Positions 35,701 through 50,700 are shown, counted from the first letter of the stretch. The stretch: 64,000 nucleotides of DNA from Ariolimax columbianus (GCA_036924085.1 JAVGWX010000003.1:121388264-121452263); one strand, 5' to 3'. Notes: a model not told the origin generated them from the sequence alone. Program-made: numbers and translations.

Positions 35701-38700
35701 CGTCCGTCCTTGGGGCCGTCCTAGCAACACCTGACTAAAACAGATCGCCACCTCCCCAACAGAACTGCAGACTGCCTGGCACGCTGCCATCAGACGTGGT
35801 CATGGACATGGTAATTTGACGCACCAGGCCCTGGTCGCCTAAGTGTACTATTGTATTGTACCCATTTCACTCAGAATATTCATCAATTTGATATGGGTAC
35901 AGAATAAAATGACTTAGAGTCCTCTAAAAGTTATACAAGTATAGAAGGCAAATACATTCACAGATAATTCAGAACAAATGAAAGACTATTTTTTCCAAAA
36001 TAATTGTTAAATATCACTGTATTATGACCAACTGTTGAGACATTATGGGATGCCAAAGAAGTTTATAACCCTCATACAGAATATGTACAAAGATACAGTT
36101 AGTAGAGTGGTACATGAAGAAGCACTAACTGACAGCTTCGGGTTGCAAACAGGAGTGAGACAAGGATGCCTGCCCTTGCCCCTTCTGTTCTGGTTGGCTA
36201 TAGATTGGATAATAAAGACATCAATCGAGAGAAAAAGAACAGGTATTCAGTGTACACTATTATCCTAATTGGAGGACCTGGACTACGCAGATGATCTGAT
36301 ACTTTTGCCACACTCATAACCAAATGCAAGAGAAACTTGATAGGGTGAAAGAACAATCATCCAAATTGGAACTGAATATCAACATGAAGAAAACCAAGCT
36401 CCTTAAACTCAACACTATCAACAAAGAACCAATCATGTTGGAGGGAGAGCAGTTGGAAAAAGTGGATACCTTTACCTATTTGGGCAACACAATTGACATA
36501 TCAGAAGATATAAGGATCAGAATTGGAAAGGTAAGAGGGGGAATTCCTGACACTAAACTTGGGGGACTCAGTTGTCTCAAGGTAAGGTGCCAGGTGCCGG
36601 AGGTCGCGTGTTCGAATCACGGTGGTGACCGAGATTTTTTTCACGTAGATCTTCTGGTAAAAACCCTGATCTCTGAATAGTGAAATCGGTCTCCCGTGTT
36701 CAGTGTCAAGTACGTTAAAAATTTCTTGGCAGTTCGAAATCGAAAAGAGTACGCTTAACGGAATCAAAAAGAGTAGGCTTAACGGTTGCTGCCTGAACAA
36801 AATCCAAATTAAAAATCTACCCAAGTTAATTGTACCTTTCCCCAGGTGTTTTGTTAAGAGCAGCTATAGATGGCGTCTAACTGGCTGCTGGGTCTACTTA
36901 GCTCTAGCGTTTAAGTATATTAAGATGGACTATTAAGAACGAACCTCCAAGAAACTGGTTGTATACAGACTCTGTAGAGTCTTCTAAACCAGTATAAAGA
37001 TGTTAAGTTAAGTTAAACAACATTTAAAGATACAGAGCAAATCAGGATTCACACCAAAATTAGAATATTCAACATCTTTGTCAAATCAGTGCTGCTATAT
37101 GGAGCAGAGACATGTAGAATAACTAAGACCATACAACAAAGACTTCTTCGTGAACAGATACCTATGAAGAATAACAGGCATAAAGTGACAGGACCTGGTA
37201 AGGAATGAAGACCGTTGGAAAAAGTGCCAACAACAGGCACTGAAACAACAAATTAAGCACACAAAAAATGGGCTGGATAGAACATACACTATGGAAGGCA
37301 TCGTCCATTAAGCCAGACAGGCTCTTATATGGAAACCTCAAGGGAAGAAAGAGAGAGGTAGTTCCAAAAATATATGGAGAAGAGAATGTGAGAAGGAACT
37401 AAGATTAAATGATTACACCTGGAGAGGGGCAGAAGGAACTAAGATTAAATGATTACACCTGGAGAGGGGCAGAAGGAACTAAGATTAAATGATTATACCT
37501 GGAGAGGGGCAGAAGGAACTAAGATTAAATGATTATACCTGGAGAGGGGCAGAAGGAACTAAGATTAAATGATTACACCAGGAGAGAAGCAGAAAGAGCA
37601 GCCCAGGACCGTGCATGCTAGAGGGATGTTGTTAATGGCCTATGTACCGAGAGGAGCAAAGAGCTTTGGTTGATTAACTGTATTATGACAGCATAATTTA
37701 GTTTTTTCTGTAGCAATTATTTGTGTTCAATTCTTCTTCTGTGTTCATTCTCAATCTCTCGCTACCAAATCCTGAACATGGCTGCAAGAAGCACGATGTA
37801 GACCAGAGAACGGAATCCGCTGTATCGCTAGTTTACAACCTGACTGCGATATTTGCACCTTTCGGTCTAACTCATCCGTCTTCAGCAGTATGTTCACTTC
37901 AAACATGTTGAAACTAATGAGAATGTACACAAACTAAAATCACGAATTACTGCTTAATCTTGATAAAATATGCTTTTTTTTTTCTCAAAAGAATCTAAAT
38001 TAGCAGAAAAGTGAAGGTAGACAGCTCACCAAAACAGCATAGTTTTTTTTTGGCCTATTGAATTTCTCTGGTTAGGTAGTCATCTAGAACAAACTGAAGT
38101 AGAAAACTGTAGGTAGATAACTCACCAAAACAGCATAGTTTTTTTTTTGCCTCTTGAATTTCTCTGGTTAGGTAGTCATCTAGAACAAACTGAAGTAGAA
38201 AAGTGTAGGTAGACAACTCACCAAAACAGCATAGTTTTTTTTTGCCTCTTGAATTTCTCTAGTTAGGTAGTCATCTAGAACAAACTGGAGTAGCTCAGGC
38301 TCAGGAAGTGACCTTATATGGTCAGTGTCCTGCAAGAAGAAAGTTGATGAAGATTATGTAGATATGTAAATTTTTCACTCTACATCTGAAACTTATCAGT
38401 TCTAAAATTTATCAAATAAATGCTTAACAATTCTGTCAAATTTTAAAAACTATTTCATTTTAAGCTACTGATTTCACGATTACAGAACAAACAAAGTATA
38501 AGACTAAAGATGCAGCAGTGAATGAGTTGACAGCAGCCAGAGACTCATAGCTCGCCACTTGCATCATGGTCAGCAAACCAGAGCTGACCAAGACCCTATA
38601 CTGTCTCCAAGCAGCGACCCTGAAAACAGGCTGTACTAGTGTAATCTGGCTAAGAGAATAAAGATCGCAGTGGGAAGGCAAACCCAGCAACCAAACAGCC

Positions 38701-41700
38701 AGCTCAAATTGGATGTGCCTGGTCGAAAGACGCGGATATCACAGCCTCGCTGTAAACTACAACATAATGTTCTTTTCAGAACAAAAGCAGAAAAACTTTT
38801 TGCAAAATGCATGGATGGAGTACAGCAGACTTATTCACCCCTCCCCAGTTATGGGCCCCAGAATTCATTCGAGGTAGAGGTATTGGAAATGATTTAAAAT
38901 TTAATCAATTTTTTAAATGTTTTCTAACTACACAGGTTGGTTACTAACATTATTACAAATTACCTGCCACTTTCCTTGGATGTCTCGAAGCTTGGCACTG
39001 ATATAGTTGGTGATGAATACCATCATGTTACCTTCAGCTGGTGTGTGCTAAATGAAATATTTGAAATGTTCTATGATTAATATCCATACAACAACCAGCA
39101 TCATGAGCACATACTTCACTTCACTCCCTTGGGGCTGCAATTGAGTTAGTTAGTTTTAGTTATTTCTCTTTTCACTTGTGTTGTTGAGCACCGTGAGGAG
39201 ATAAAGCCACCTGCCCTGCACCAAGTGTGTTGCAGTGTCAGTGTGAGCCTTTGTCACTGCACAATCACTCTGATGTCATCTATCCACCTGCCTCATGGCC
39301 GCCCCTTTACCCTGTTGCCAGATATACCAGCATTGTAAGCCATCAGGGGAAATTGATGAGGATGCATTCCCACAAGATGACCAAACCAACGTATTTTGTG
39401 CCCGGAAATGTATTCTGCACAAAACGTAATGCCGGCCATACTGCGAATGTCATCATTCAGCATTCTGTCTTTCCCGGTAACACCGATAACCTTCTACTTA
39501 AACACTTCATTTCACACATCGAAATTCTGCTCTCATGCGTCCTGGGCAGAGGCCATGTTTGGCACTAGTAGCACAGAGTCAGCATAAATATACTGTTTAT
39601 TAACTGAGTGTGGGATCAAGATGATGAGCAGCGCATGAGCTGCAGTGGTCAACGACCCATAGCTGACTGCTAGCGTCAGGGCCTGCGAACCATAGCTGCC
39701 AAGACCCTTCTACACCTCCATGCGGTGATCCTGGATAACAGGCTGCATCAGGGCAGACTGGCTAAGGAGAAGGGATCGAAGAGGGAATGCTAACCTGGTA
39801 CTCAAAAAATGCTTGCTGAAGTCGGATGTGTTGGACCGAAAGGTGCAAATATCGCAGTCAAGCTGTAAACTACAACACAACGCATTCCGTTCTCTGGACT
39901 ACATTCTGCTACTTAAGCCCTTTCAGGGTTTGGTAGTGGGAGATTGAAAACGAATGAAGCCAAGCTTAGCCAAGCCAATTGAGTATGCTGACAAAAATGT
40001 GTTTGGTCTTTGTGTTGAGCCCCACACTAACAACATTAAATCAAACAGAGTGTTTTCATCTACCTGTGGAGCAAGCAATGGGTCATCATTAAATGCAAGC
40101 CAGGTATCAGACATTGACCTGTATATATCTGCTGAAGTTTTCGTGACTTAGTTTCTACTTATCCAGTCCCATGTCCAACCCTCCTTTTATGAAGTGTCTG
40201 GCAGGTTGCAGGGTTATTATTCTTTGCTTCCCTTTCAAGACCAGATACACTCAAGTAACTAACAACATTATTTGTACTAAAGACATCAGTTTAGACAACT
40301 AACAACATTATTTATACTAAAGACTTCAGTTTAGACAACTAACAACATTATTTATACTAAAGACTTCAGTTTAGACAACTTACAACATTACTTATACTAA
40401 AGACTTCAGTTTAGACAACTAACAACATTACTTATACTAAAGACATCAGTTTAGACAACTAACAACGTTATTTATACTAAAGACTTCAGTTTAGACAACT
40501 TACAACATTACTTATACTAAAGACTTCAGTATAGACAACTAACAACATTACTTATACTAAAGACTTCAGTAAAGACAGCTATCAACATTACTTATACTAA
40601 AGACATCAGTTTAGACAACTAACATTACTTTTACTAAAGACATCAGTATTATTGTTTTCCTCACATCCCGAGTGTGTTGATGAAGGTGGATCGAGGTCCT
40701 CCAGGCGGTTGTGCTATGCTTGGCTTCATCTGCATGTCATTCACTACTACGAGGATCATGTTGATCCCTCGTCTTGTTAGCCAGGCTGCTATGAAAACAG
40801 CCGTTTCCATCAAGGACTAATAGGAAGCCGAGATGAGGGTCTTGACCAGTATGTTTTGCCTGACCCTGACTAACATGTCTGATCAGTATATTTTGCCTGA
40901 CCCTGGCTAACATGTCTGATCAGTATATTTTGCCTGACCCTGGCTAACATGTCTGATCAGTATATTTTGCCTGACCAGACTTTAGTCTTCCTCGCCAAAG
41001 ACATCAGTACAGACAACTAACAACATTACTTATACTAAAGACATCAGTACAGACAAACAACAGAACAGAATTTGAGTTCATCTTGGACATAGAAATACGA
41101 GATACAGTTTTCTCATTTTAACCCTTTAAACCCAAAGATAAAAGAAACATTGTAACAATAGAGATGAAATGTTTACACAAAATGCTTGGAGTAACAATAT
41201 CGGATAGAATCAGAAATGAAGATATTAGGAAACAAGTAGGTACAACACCAGTGCTAGACCTCATCAAGAGATAACAAACCAAATGGTTCAGCTATGTGAC
41301 GTGACAAACACCAGATAGTATCCTTGAGAAAGATATGCTATACAGATGCAATGGATACAAAGTCAAGGGCCGACTGCACAAAAGATGGATAGCAGAAATA
41401 ACAGAAGCAGTAAAGCTTCCCGTGTACAAAGCACAAACTAAGGCTGTACTGCTTGGATGTTGGCCATAATACAGTGACATCTATTCAGTACATATATTTC
41501 TGGAAATAAAAAATATGGCTTTACACATCCTCTATTATTTTAATGATTTTTGTGATGAAAAGTGTTTTGAAAATTCAGGAAATGGCTGTTCTGAAAGGTT
41601 AACAAAAGAACATCTTGTTGAAAACATTCTCAAGGATTTGAAGACTTTCATCATCATGTAGCATGTCCTTTATTGAACGTCGCTCCCATCACAATCTGTC

Positions 41701-44700
41701 TGAAAGAAACTCCTTCCCTTCCCAAAGCTCCAGCCTCCACCAGTCATACCCAGGCATTCCTGAATATCTTGGTGCCATCGTCTTCTTGGTCTATCCCTTC
41801 CTCTTTTGCCTGGCACCATACCTTCCATCACTGTTCTCTCGAGACCGTTGTGTCTCTTGATGTGACCAAAGTATTTACATTTTCTAGCCAAAATGGAATC
41901 GATAAACCAACTCTTGCTGAATGTCCACATTTGTCTTTTTCTCTGTCCAGGGTATTTTGAGGATCTTTCTGTAACATTTTGACTCGAAGGATTCGATTCT
42001 TTGTCTGGAAGTTTTGGTAATCGTCTATGATTTGGAGCCATAAGCTGCCACAGGAAAAAACACAGGATCTCAAGACTTTTACTTTTATCATTTTGTTGGT
42101 GCTCTGCTATAATTTCTTCAGGCTGTTCAGTCTCTGCATTGCCATGGCTAGTCTTCTTCTGATTTCTTTCGAGTCGTCATTTTTGTCAATTCTGGAGCCC
42201 AAATATTCCAAATGTGTGAGCTGATCTATTTCCTCACCACCCACTGTAAATTTATGCTGACATTGTGTTTTGTCGGTGGTCATTATCTTTGTTTGATTTA
42301 TGTTTATAAACAGGTTTTGATCTTTACTATGTCCATTTATGGCTGAAATTAGCTGCTCTAGCCCTTCTGCACTTCTTGATAGTATCACTGTGTTATTAGT
42401 GTATCGTAACTCTGGAATCTCGTACCCACCAATGGTAAATGGGTTGAAACTTTCAATGTTCTCGCCTTCTCTAACATTTCTCATTATGCATATATGTTGT
42501 ACAGATAAGGTGAGAGGATACATCCCTGTCTTACTCCCTTTTGTACTGCAAACCAATCTGATGTTTGCCCAGATACTCGGACAGCAGCTTGTTGATCTTG
42601 GTATAATGTTTCAATGAGATGAATAATAATAACTTAGGTAGTTTTTTTATTTTTTTATTTTGTCCGTGCAGCCTACTCTTTTTGATTTCTAACTGCTAAG
42701 GAATTTTTAAAATTATCAACACTGAACACAGGAGTCCGATCTCACTACTCACCAGCACCCGAGGCGAGCATCTTACCTCGAGACAATTGAGTCCCCCTAT
42801 GACATATGAACAGATGATCTAATATGCAAAAACTCAACAAACAAAGAGCTAGTGAATCTGATAAATATATGAATGAGACAACAACTCAATGAAACAAACA
42901 CACAAAAATGGCTCAATTCAGGATAACAAGCAACATACAAAATCACATATAATGAAGTTCAATATTGATAATCAATGTTGACAATGTATATCAGTATAGA
43001 TAAATTGCCATACTCATTTCAGAAGATGAAAAATAGCTGGTGCAAAAGCACAAAATAACATTCAACTGCCTACAAAATATTATAATTTTTACAAATATAT
43101 CTTTTAAACACCATGCTGTAATAATTGAGATCAATAAAAATTCGTCAAATGAAATGGTGAAAGATTACATGACATGGAAACACACAAATGACAAAGAAAA
43201 TGAAACAGCAGAAACTTTTTAAATTGGTGCTACAAAAGAAAATTATAATATTATAACTTAACTTAACTTAACGTCTTTATACTGGTTTAGAAGACCCTGC
43301 AGAATCTGTATACAACCAGTTACATTTACATCACCTTGCTCTAAAAGCTATGCGCATCCAGTTTATTCTTAAATGCATTAACTGTCCCTGCCTCCACTAC
43401 CTCCCCTGGCAATGCATTCCAAGCAGACACCACTCTCTGACTAAAAAAATATTTCCTAATGTCTAACCTGGACCTCTCTTTAGTCAGCTTGTAGCTATGC
43501 CCTCGTGTTATTGTAAGTGGCTGTATTTTAAAAAACTTGTTATAGTCTAATTTATCGATTCCTCTGATCATCTTATAAACCTGTATTGTCACCACGAATT
43601 CTTCTCTCTTTGAGAGAAGAGAGCGCATATTCGCTCTTTTTTGTATTCTTTCTAGCATGTTTATGTCCCCTCTATGATAAGGACTCCACACCTGTACACA
43701 GTACTCCAATCTAGGTCTAACTAAAGCTTTATACAGTTTGACGATCACTTCCTTGCTCCTATGTTTAATATTTCTTTTTATCATACCTAACATTGTATTT
43801 GCCTTTTTCACTGCTACCTTAACTTGCTCACTCACCTTTCCTGTATGATCTATTATAACCCCTAGGTCCCTTTCCTTATCTATCTTTCTAATATTGTTTT
43901 CTCCCATTCTGTAATTATGTTCCATATTGGATCTACCCATGTGGATGAATGTACATTTATCTACATTAAACTCCATTTGCCAGCTTACAGACCATTCTCG
44001 AATTTTATCTAAATCCGACATCAATATATCCACTTCTGCTTTAGATGAGACACTACTGCATAGTTTTGTGTCATCAGCAAATTTTGCAATCATGGATCTC
44101 ATATCAATGTCCAAATCATTTATATATATCAAGAATAAAATTGGTCCCAAAACCGAGCCCTGTGGCACACCACTTTTCACTTCACACCACTCAGAGTACT
44201 CCCTATTTATGCCCACCCTCTGCCTTCTTCCTGTTAACCAATTTTCAATCCATTTGGCAACTTACCCACCTATTCTATGTGATTTTAACTTCTGAAATAA
44301 TCTTTGATGAGGTACTCTATCAAAGGCCTTTGCAAAGTCTAGATAAATAACATCCACTGGCTCCCCTTTATCTATGATTTTAGTAACCTCCTCCATGAAT
44401 TCTAAAAGATTTGTTAAGCATGATCTCCCTCTAGTAAACCCATGCTGACTATTTCTAATTAGATTAAATTTGTCTAAATGCATTACAATATTTTCTTTGA
44501 TTATTGACTCTAACAATTTACAGACTATGCATGTTAAACTCACAGGTCTATAATTTGCTGGATCTGATTTTTTGCCTTTTTTGAATAAGGGGATCACTCC
44601 TGCATCTTTCCAATCCCGTGGAACAATCCCTTTTGTAAGTGATTGAGAACATAATATAGCCAATGGTTTTGCTAGTTGGTCTCTAATTTCATACAGCAAT

Positions 44701-47700
44701 TTTGGATGAATACCATCTTGACCTGGACATTTATTCACTTTCAACCCCTCCAATTTTTTTTAAACCATTTCCTCTGTAATACAGATTGATCTTAATCCCG
44801 CTGTATCCATGTCTCTTTGAAAAATATCTGTAGGCTCTGGGATCTTGGAGCAGTCCTCTTTTGTGTAGACTGTGCCAAAGTACTGATTGAGCAGATTAGC
44901 TGCCTCCCTTTTCTCACTTATTATTTTCCCTGTACTGTCTATGAGAGGGCCTACTTTGTCTTTCGTTCTTTGTTTATTTCTAACATAAGAGAAAAAGTTT
45001 TTACTGTCAGTCTTGATCCTCTGAGCAAGTTTTTTTTCAAAGTCTATTTTTGCTGTTTTATTCGCTTTCTGAGATATGTTCTGCTTGTCCAAATATTTTA
45101 CATATGTTTCTTTTGATTTACCTGCCTCTATATATTTTTTCCATGCTTTATTTTTTGCTCTTCTACATTTCACTACAAATCTAGTTATCCACTTTTTACG
45201 CTTGGGGTTTACCTCCCTACATGGAACACATTCCTCTTTTAGCGTTTCTAGAACTGTTTGAAAACTTTCCCACTCCTGTTCAACATCTGTTCCTACGACA
45301 ATATCTTTCCAGATTATGTGGTTCGCTGCCTCTTTCATCCTCTTAACATCTGCCTTATAGTAGTCGTATGTTCGCGTGTTTATGTTTACTTCTTTCCCTG
45401 CAATAAGATCCCAACGGATGATTTGATGGCCCAACGGTAACGTTCTCAATCATATTTTCCTCTGTAGTAAAAACTAGGTCGAGTATGTTTTTGCCTCTGG
45501 TGGTTGCTTCCACATGTTCAATTAAAAAATTGTCAGTTATGCACTTAACAAAAGGTTTTGACTCTACAAGTGCTTCTGCCATATCCCATTTTATTTCTGG
45601 AAAGTTATAGAAGATAAAATGACGTAAGGCTTCATTGAAATAACAGAACTTTAATCAGATTTGTTAAACACAGCTGTAACTGTCAGTGAGATTGTTCTGT
45701 GACACGGGATCGAGATGCTGAGCAGCGCAAGAGCTGCAGTGGTCAGCGACCCATTGCTGACTGCTAGCGTAAGGGCCAGCGAACCATAGCTGCCAAGACC
45801 CTTCTACACCTCCATGCGGTGATCCTGGATAACAGGCTGCAACAGCGCAGACTGGCTAAGTAGATGGGATCGAAGAGGGAATGCTAACCCGGTACTCAAA
45901 AAATGCTTGCTGAAGTCGGATGTGTTGGACCGAAAGGTGTAAATATCGCAGCCAAGCTGTATTCCGTTCTCTGGACTACATTCTGCTACTTAAGCCCTTT
46001 CAGTGTTTGGTAGTGGGAAATTGAGAACGTACGAAGAAGAAGAAGAAGAAGAAGAAGTTCTGTGACACATAATATGAATGGATATTCGAAGCTCACACTA
46101 TTTTTACAACAAAGAAAAACATCAATGAATATTCAGGAAAAGTTCATACGTCTGCATTTGATACACTGAGTCCATTCTCGTACATGCCACAGGATAACGC
46201 TTTGTCCCACCATCTGTTGTCACCACATCCTAACAAAGCTTTGTTTGCTAGCTGGAGATCAAAAGAACAAGAAATGACATTATATGGTGTATTCAAGTTA
46301 CAGTGCTATACAAAACTTTGATATATGTCTCACAAAACTTAAATATATGCAAAATAACTTTCCACTGCATTTGGCCTAATAGCAGAGGCTGTAAGAGTTA
46401 ACTTACAATATGGTACACACAATTATAAGAACCAGTTTGTAAAGCTTTATGTAGAGTGTTATATACTTTTATGAACATCAGATTTTGCTGCAAAAATCTC
46501 ATGCCGTCATTCAGAATCAGTGAAAATTAATCTATTTTAAACCTGTGAACTACAGATAAATATCAAATGAAAATAACATTAGGAAGGCGCTGACAGTTAT
46601 TGGTCCTTTAATTGTTTCGGGGGCTGAGGTAACTATCTTGGTTCAGTGGCACAAGCAATACTCATTTCTAATAAGTCAGTTTAATACTAACCCATCTTAT
46701 TTAAACTGGGGTTGTAGTGAATAAAGGAATTGTTCAACACTTAACCCATCTTATTTAAACTGGGGTTGTAGAGAATAAAGGAATTGTTCAACACTTAACC
46801 CATCTTATTTAAACTGGGGTTGTAGAGAATAAAGGAATTGTTCAACACTTAACCCATCTTATTTAAACTGGGGTTGTAGTGAATAAAGGAATTGTTCAAC
46901 ACTTAACCCATCTTATTTAAACTGGGGTTGTAGAGAATAAAGGAATTGTTCAACACTTAACCCATCTTATTTAAACTGGGGTTGTAGAGAATAAAGGAAT
47001 TGTTCAACACTTTACCCATCTTATTTAAACTGGGGTTGTAGAGAATAAAGGAATTGTTCAACACTTAACCCAGCTTATTTAAACTGGGGTTGTAGAGAAT
47101 AAAGGAATTGTTCAACACTTAACCCATCTTATTTAAACTGGGGTTGTAGTGAATAAAGGAATTGTTCAACACTTAACCCATCTTATTTAAACTGGGGTTG
47201 TAGTGAATAAAGGAATTGTTCAACACTTAACCCATCTTATTTAAACTGGGGTTGTAGTGAATAAAGGAATTGTTCAACACTTAACCCATCTTATTTAAAC
47301 TGGGATTGTAGAGAATAAGATTACTGCAAAGGAGTATGAGGATGCTTCTGTGTTAGAGAGGAAAATAATTATTACCAAAAATAAAATAATTATCACATCA
47401 CATATTATTAGTTCTGAATACCCTTTTAATAAAATATGTATTCTTGTGTCAAAATTATACTTGTCTATTTGTAGTGCAAACAATGGCTTTGGAAGCTTAA
47501 GTAGATGCACTTAGACAGAGAGTACAATCTGACAGGAAACCACAGGTAAGACTATAATAGAAGAATGTATCTATAGTGACACAAAATTATGGTCTACCAG
47601 TGGTGTGAGTCATCATTAACACTGATATGGAATGCAAGATAAGGATGCATGTTCGCTTAGGCTTCTGAGGCCAGTTTCGTCAGTGAGCCACATCCATGAC

Positions 47701-50700
47701 CCACAACTGTGGCGTGGTTCCAGGCCTCATCCAGGGTGGAGGAGGAGGTTGCTACTTGCTGGAGCCATACTGTTCGGGGACGGCCTCCTCTGCGCCTCCA
47801 GCCAATCGGGGAAAGACTTTTGATGCTGAGGAACGGCTTGTATAGTATCTTGTGGGCAGGAGTTTCCTGGTCCAGCTGTACAACATGACCGAATAAAGAA
47901 ACTCGGCGCTGGTCAATTGTTTCTGAGATTGGGTGGAGGCCTGTTTTAGCAGAGACCTCCACGTTGCTGGTATACGCCGATACGCCGATGATTGCGCATG
48001 TGACAGGCTTCCAGTCTCAACATGTCATGTTTCAGCAATTTCCAGGTTTCGGAGCCATAAAGCAGGAATGGGACCACTCAGGACTGGTAGATGCAGATTT
48101 TTGTCCCAAAGGAGATCTTGCCATTATTCCACACACGTCAGAGGTCGTGCATAGCGCACGCAGCTAGTCTGATCCGCCTTGACATTTTGAGACAGCTGTG
48201 CCCATCGGATATCATGCTACTGAGAAAGATGAATTCGTTGGTGCCCTCCACAGTGTATGACCTTAACTTTCAAGACCCTGGGATGCTGTGTCAGAAATGA
48301 GGTTCTGGACTTTGGTCTTGGCCCAGGATATAGACAGGCCTAAGGAGGGTGTTTCACTGTCTAACATTTGCATGGGAAAACAAAGCTTTAAATTATATGC
48401 CGATAAATAATAATGTTGGGAAAGCTGATGCTGTGGTGAGGAATTAGGGTTGGGTTTCCCTGTTAGTTAGAAGCACGATTTTCAAATCACATTTTTATTA
48501 AACTGTTGTGTTTTGAAATGGTTTTAGACTTTCTTGAAACAATTGCAAATAATGATTATATCTCCTAGTATTTAAAATGATAATCATTTTGACGCTCATA
48601 ATGTCATCAGACTGCAGTGACACTATTAGAAAGTGCTACTGCCTTTGTTTATATATATGCAATGATCTCATGCTAAATTATTTCACCTTGTGTGTTAACT
48701 TGGTAAATCACATAAGAATGCATTTATTCAAATGTATTAAATCTGTAAAAGGAATGAAAGCCACATAGTCCTGCTTACAGATGCTCTGGCCGTAGTCACA
48801 GCACTAAAAAGCCAGAAAAATACTGAACTTAATGATTTAAGAGCAGTACTCTGTCAACTATGCCAGCAGTGCGCACCAAAAAGGGTAGTGGTGCAGTGGG
48901 TTCCATCTCACTGCAACATCCAAGGCAACGAGGAGGCAGACAGACTGGCAAAAGAAGGTGCAAAACTACCACAACCAGATACTAGTATGACATACAAAGA
49001 GTCAAAACGGCTTATTAGAGCTAGATACATGACCAAATGGGAAACTGAACATACTGGCTACACAAAAAACGATGCCTATTACCAGTTGAACAGAAGAGAG
49101 CAGGCCGTGGTCTTCAGACTTTGCTCTGGCCACAATAGACTGAGGTACCACCTATTCAACAAATTGAAGATAGGTGGTACCAACGAATGCCCGTGTGGTA
49201 CCGGGAAAATGACCGCTGAGCATCTGCTGCAAAACTGCCCGACATATGAGGATCAGAGAGAGCAGATGTGGCCATCACCAGTGGCAACACTAGACAAGCT
49301 ATATGGCAGTGTCGACAGCCTCAGGATGACCGCTGCCTTTTTCGAAAAAATAATGGTTACTGTCTGACTGCGTTCGATGAAGAAGAAGATGAAGAAGAAG
49401 AAAAAATCTAAAGTATGAGGCTGAAACATGAACTCTAGACAATCTTACAACCAGTCTTAGGAATGATCAACCAGAGGATATGATCAAATGGACAGACATG
49501 CTCAGACAATCTTACAACCAGTCTTAAGAATATTTAAAGACCATCTGATTAGCACACTCAAGTCAACCCTACTGTAAATGAGTACCTGAATTACTGTTCG
49601 GGATAGAAAGGCAACGAGGAAGGAAACTGGTATTTCCACCTCATAAGCAAGCTGTGGCCTTGTACACTGAAGTCTCATAACAACAGTGCCTGCTATGGGA
49701 CTACCATAACATTTATTATATCTAAAAAAAGCTGGAAAAATAATGTTAAATGTATTACTAATTTCTACAACTTATATTTCTATAATGGAAAAAAAAGAAA
49801 GAAATTAAGATAATGAATAATGATTATTGAACATACATCTGTTAAATTTCCTCCATGTCCGTCTTCTAACAATACAGCCATGACAGAACTCTGGATCTTT
49901 TCCAAAAGTTGATAGTTGTGTGGATGAATGGAAATCAGTCGAGATCGAAGCTGGTAAAATAATTATAAATAGTTAGATTGCAATAAACAAGGGATTCTAA
50001 ACCAGTTTGTCGCAGCAAATTTATAATGATGCCAAATTTGGGGAGTTTCTAATACTGGGTAGTTTATATCGCACATTCTTGAGACCAAAGATGCAACACA
50101 GTGAATGAGCTAACAGCAGTCAGGGACTCAAAGCTGGTTGATTGCATCAGGGTCACTGAACTAGAGCTGACCAAGACCTTATTTCGCCCGCAAGTGGCAG
50201 CCCTGGAAACTGGTTGCACTAGTGTATTCTAGCTAAGAGAATAGGGATCCCAGTGGGAAGGTAAACCCTGTACCCAAAAAAAGGCGGCTGCAACGGGATG
50301 TGTCAGGTCGAAAGGCATAGATATTGCAGCCTTTTGTAAACTACAACACAACATCTTCTTCAGGACGAACACCACATAAGAAGAATATATTACACATAAA
50401 TTACAAAATTATTATGTTCTGGTAGCACAACATAAATCATGTGTGCCATGGAAGACTTTTCCTCAACAAACTGTGCCTCAAAGTTGAAAGAATACAACAA
50501 GCGTGTACTAATATAACTTCCTCAGGAATTTGATTATAAATTTTCAGTGACAGAATTCAATGATTAACATGATGTAAATACTACAGAAACAACTATGTAA
50601 GTATGGCCAGAAAGTAAATACTCAACCGACTTTTACCTGAGCCCATTTGGTCCGTTCCTCGGACGTCAGATAATTTACACCTTGAGCTTGACCCAGAGTG

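Larger units (their letters stand above)
33150..35870 (+). pseudogene. LINE-E relic with two internal repeat expansions
   Basis: Broken frames give [19 protein letters not shown] and [20 protein letters not shown] before [21 protein letters not shown], then [20 protein letters not shown] and [13 protein letters not shown], and the C-terminal [15 protein letters not shown] catalytic motif VYADDV survives as VYADDVI near 35085. Many stops. Two minisatellites interrupt the RT coding sequence. Confidence 0.8.
36000..37670 (+). pseudogene. RTE/BovB-like LINE-F, split by a SINE-2
   Basis: Before the insertion: [49 protein letters not shown] and [19 protein letters not shown]. After it (from 37019): homology to [13 protein letters not shown] and the C-terminal region seen at 12830-13395. 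It has several stops. A 40-bp repeat expansion lies at 37391-37590. Confidence 0.82.
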
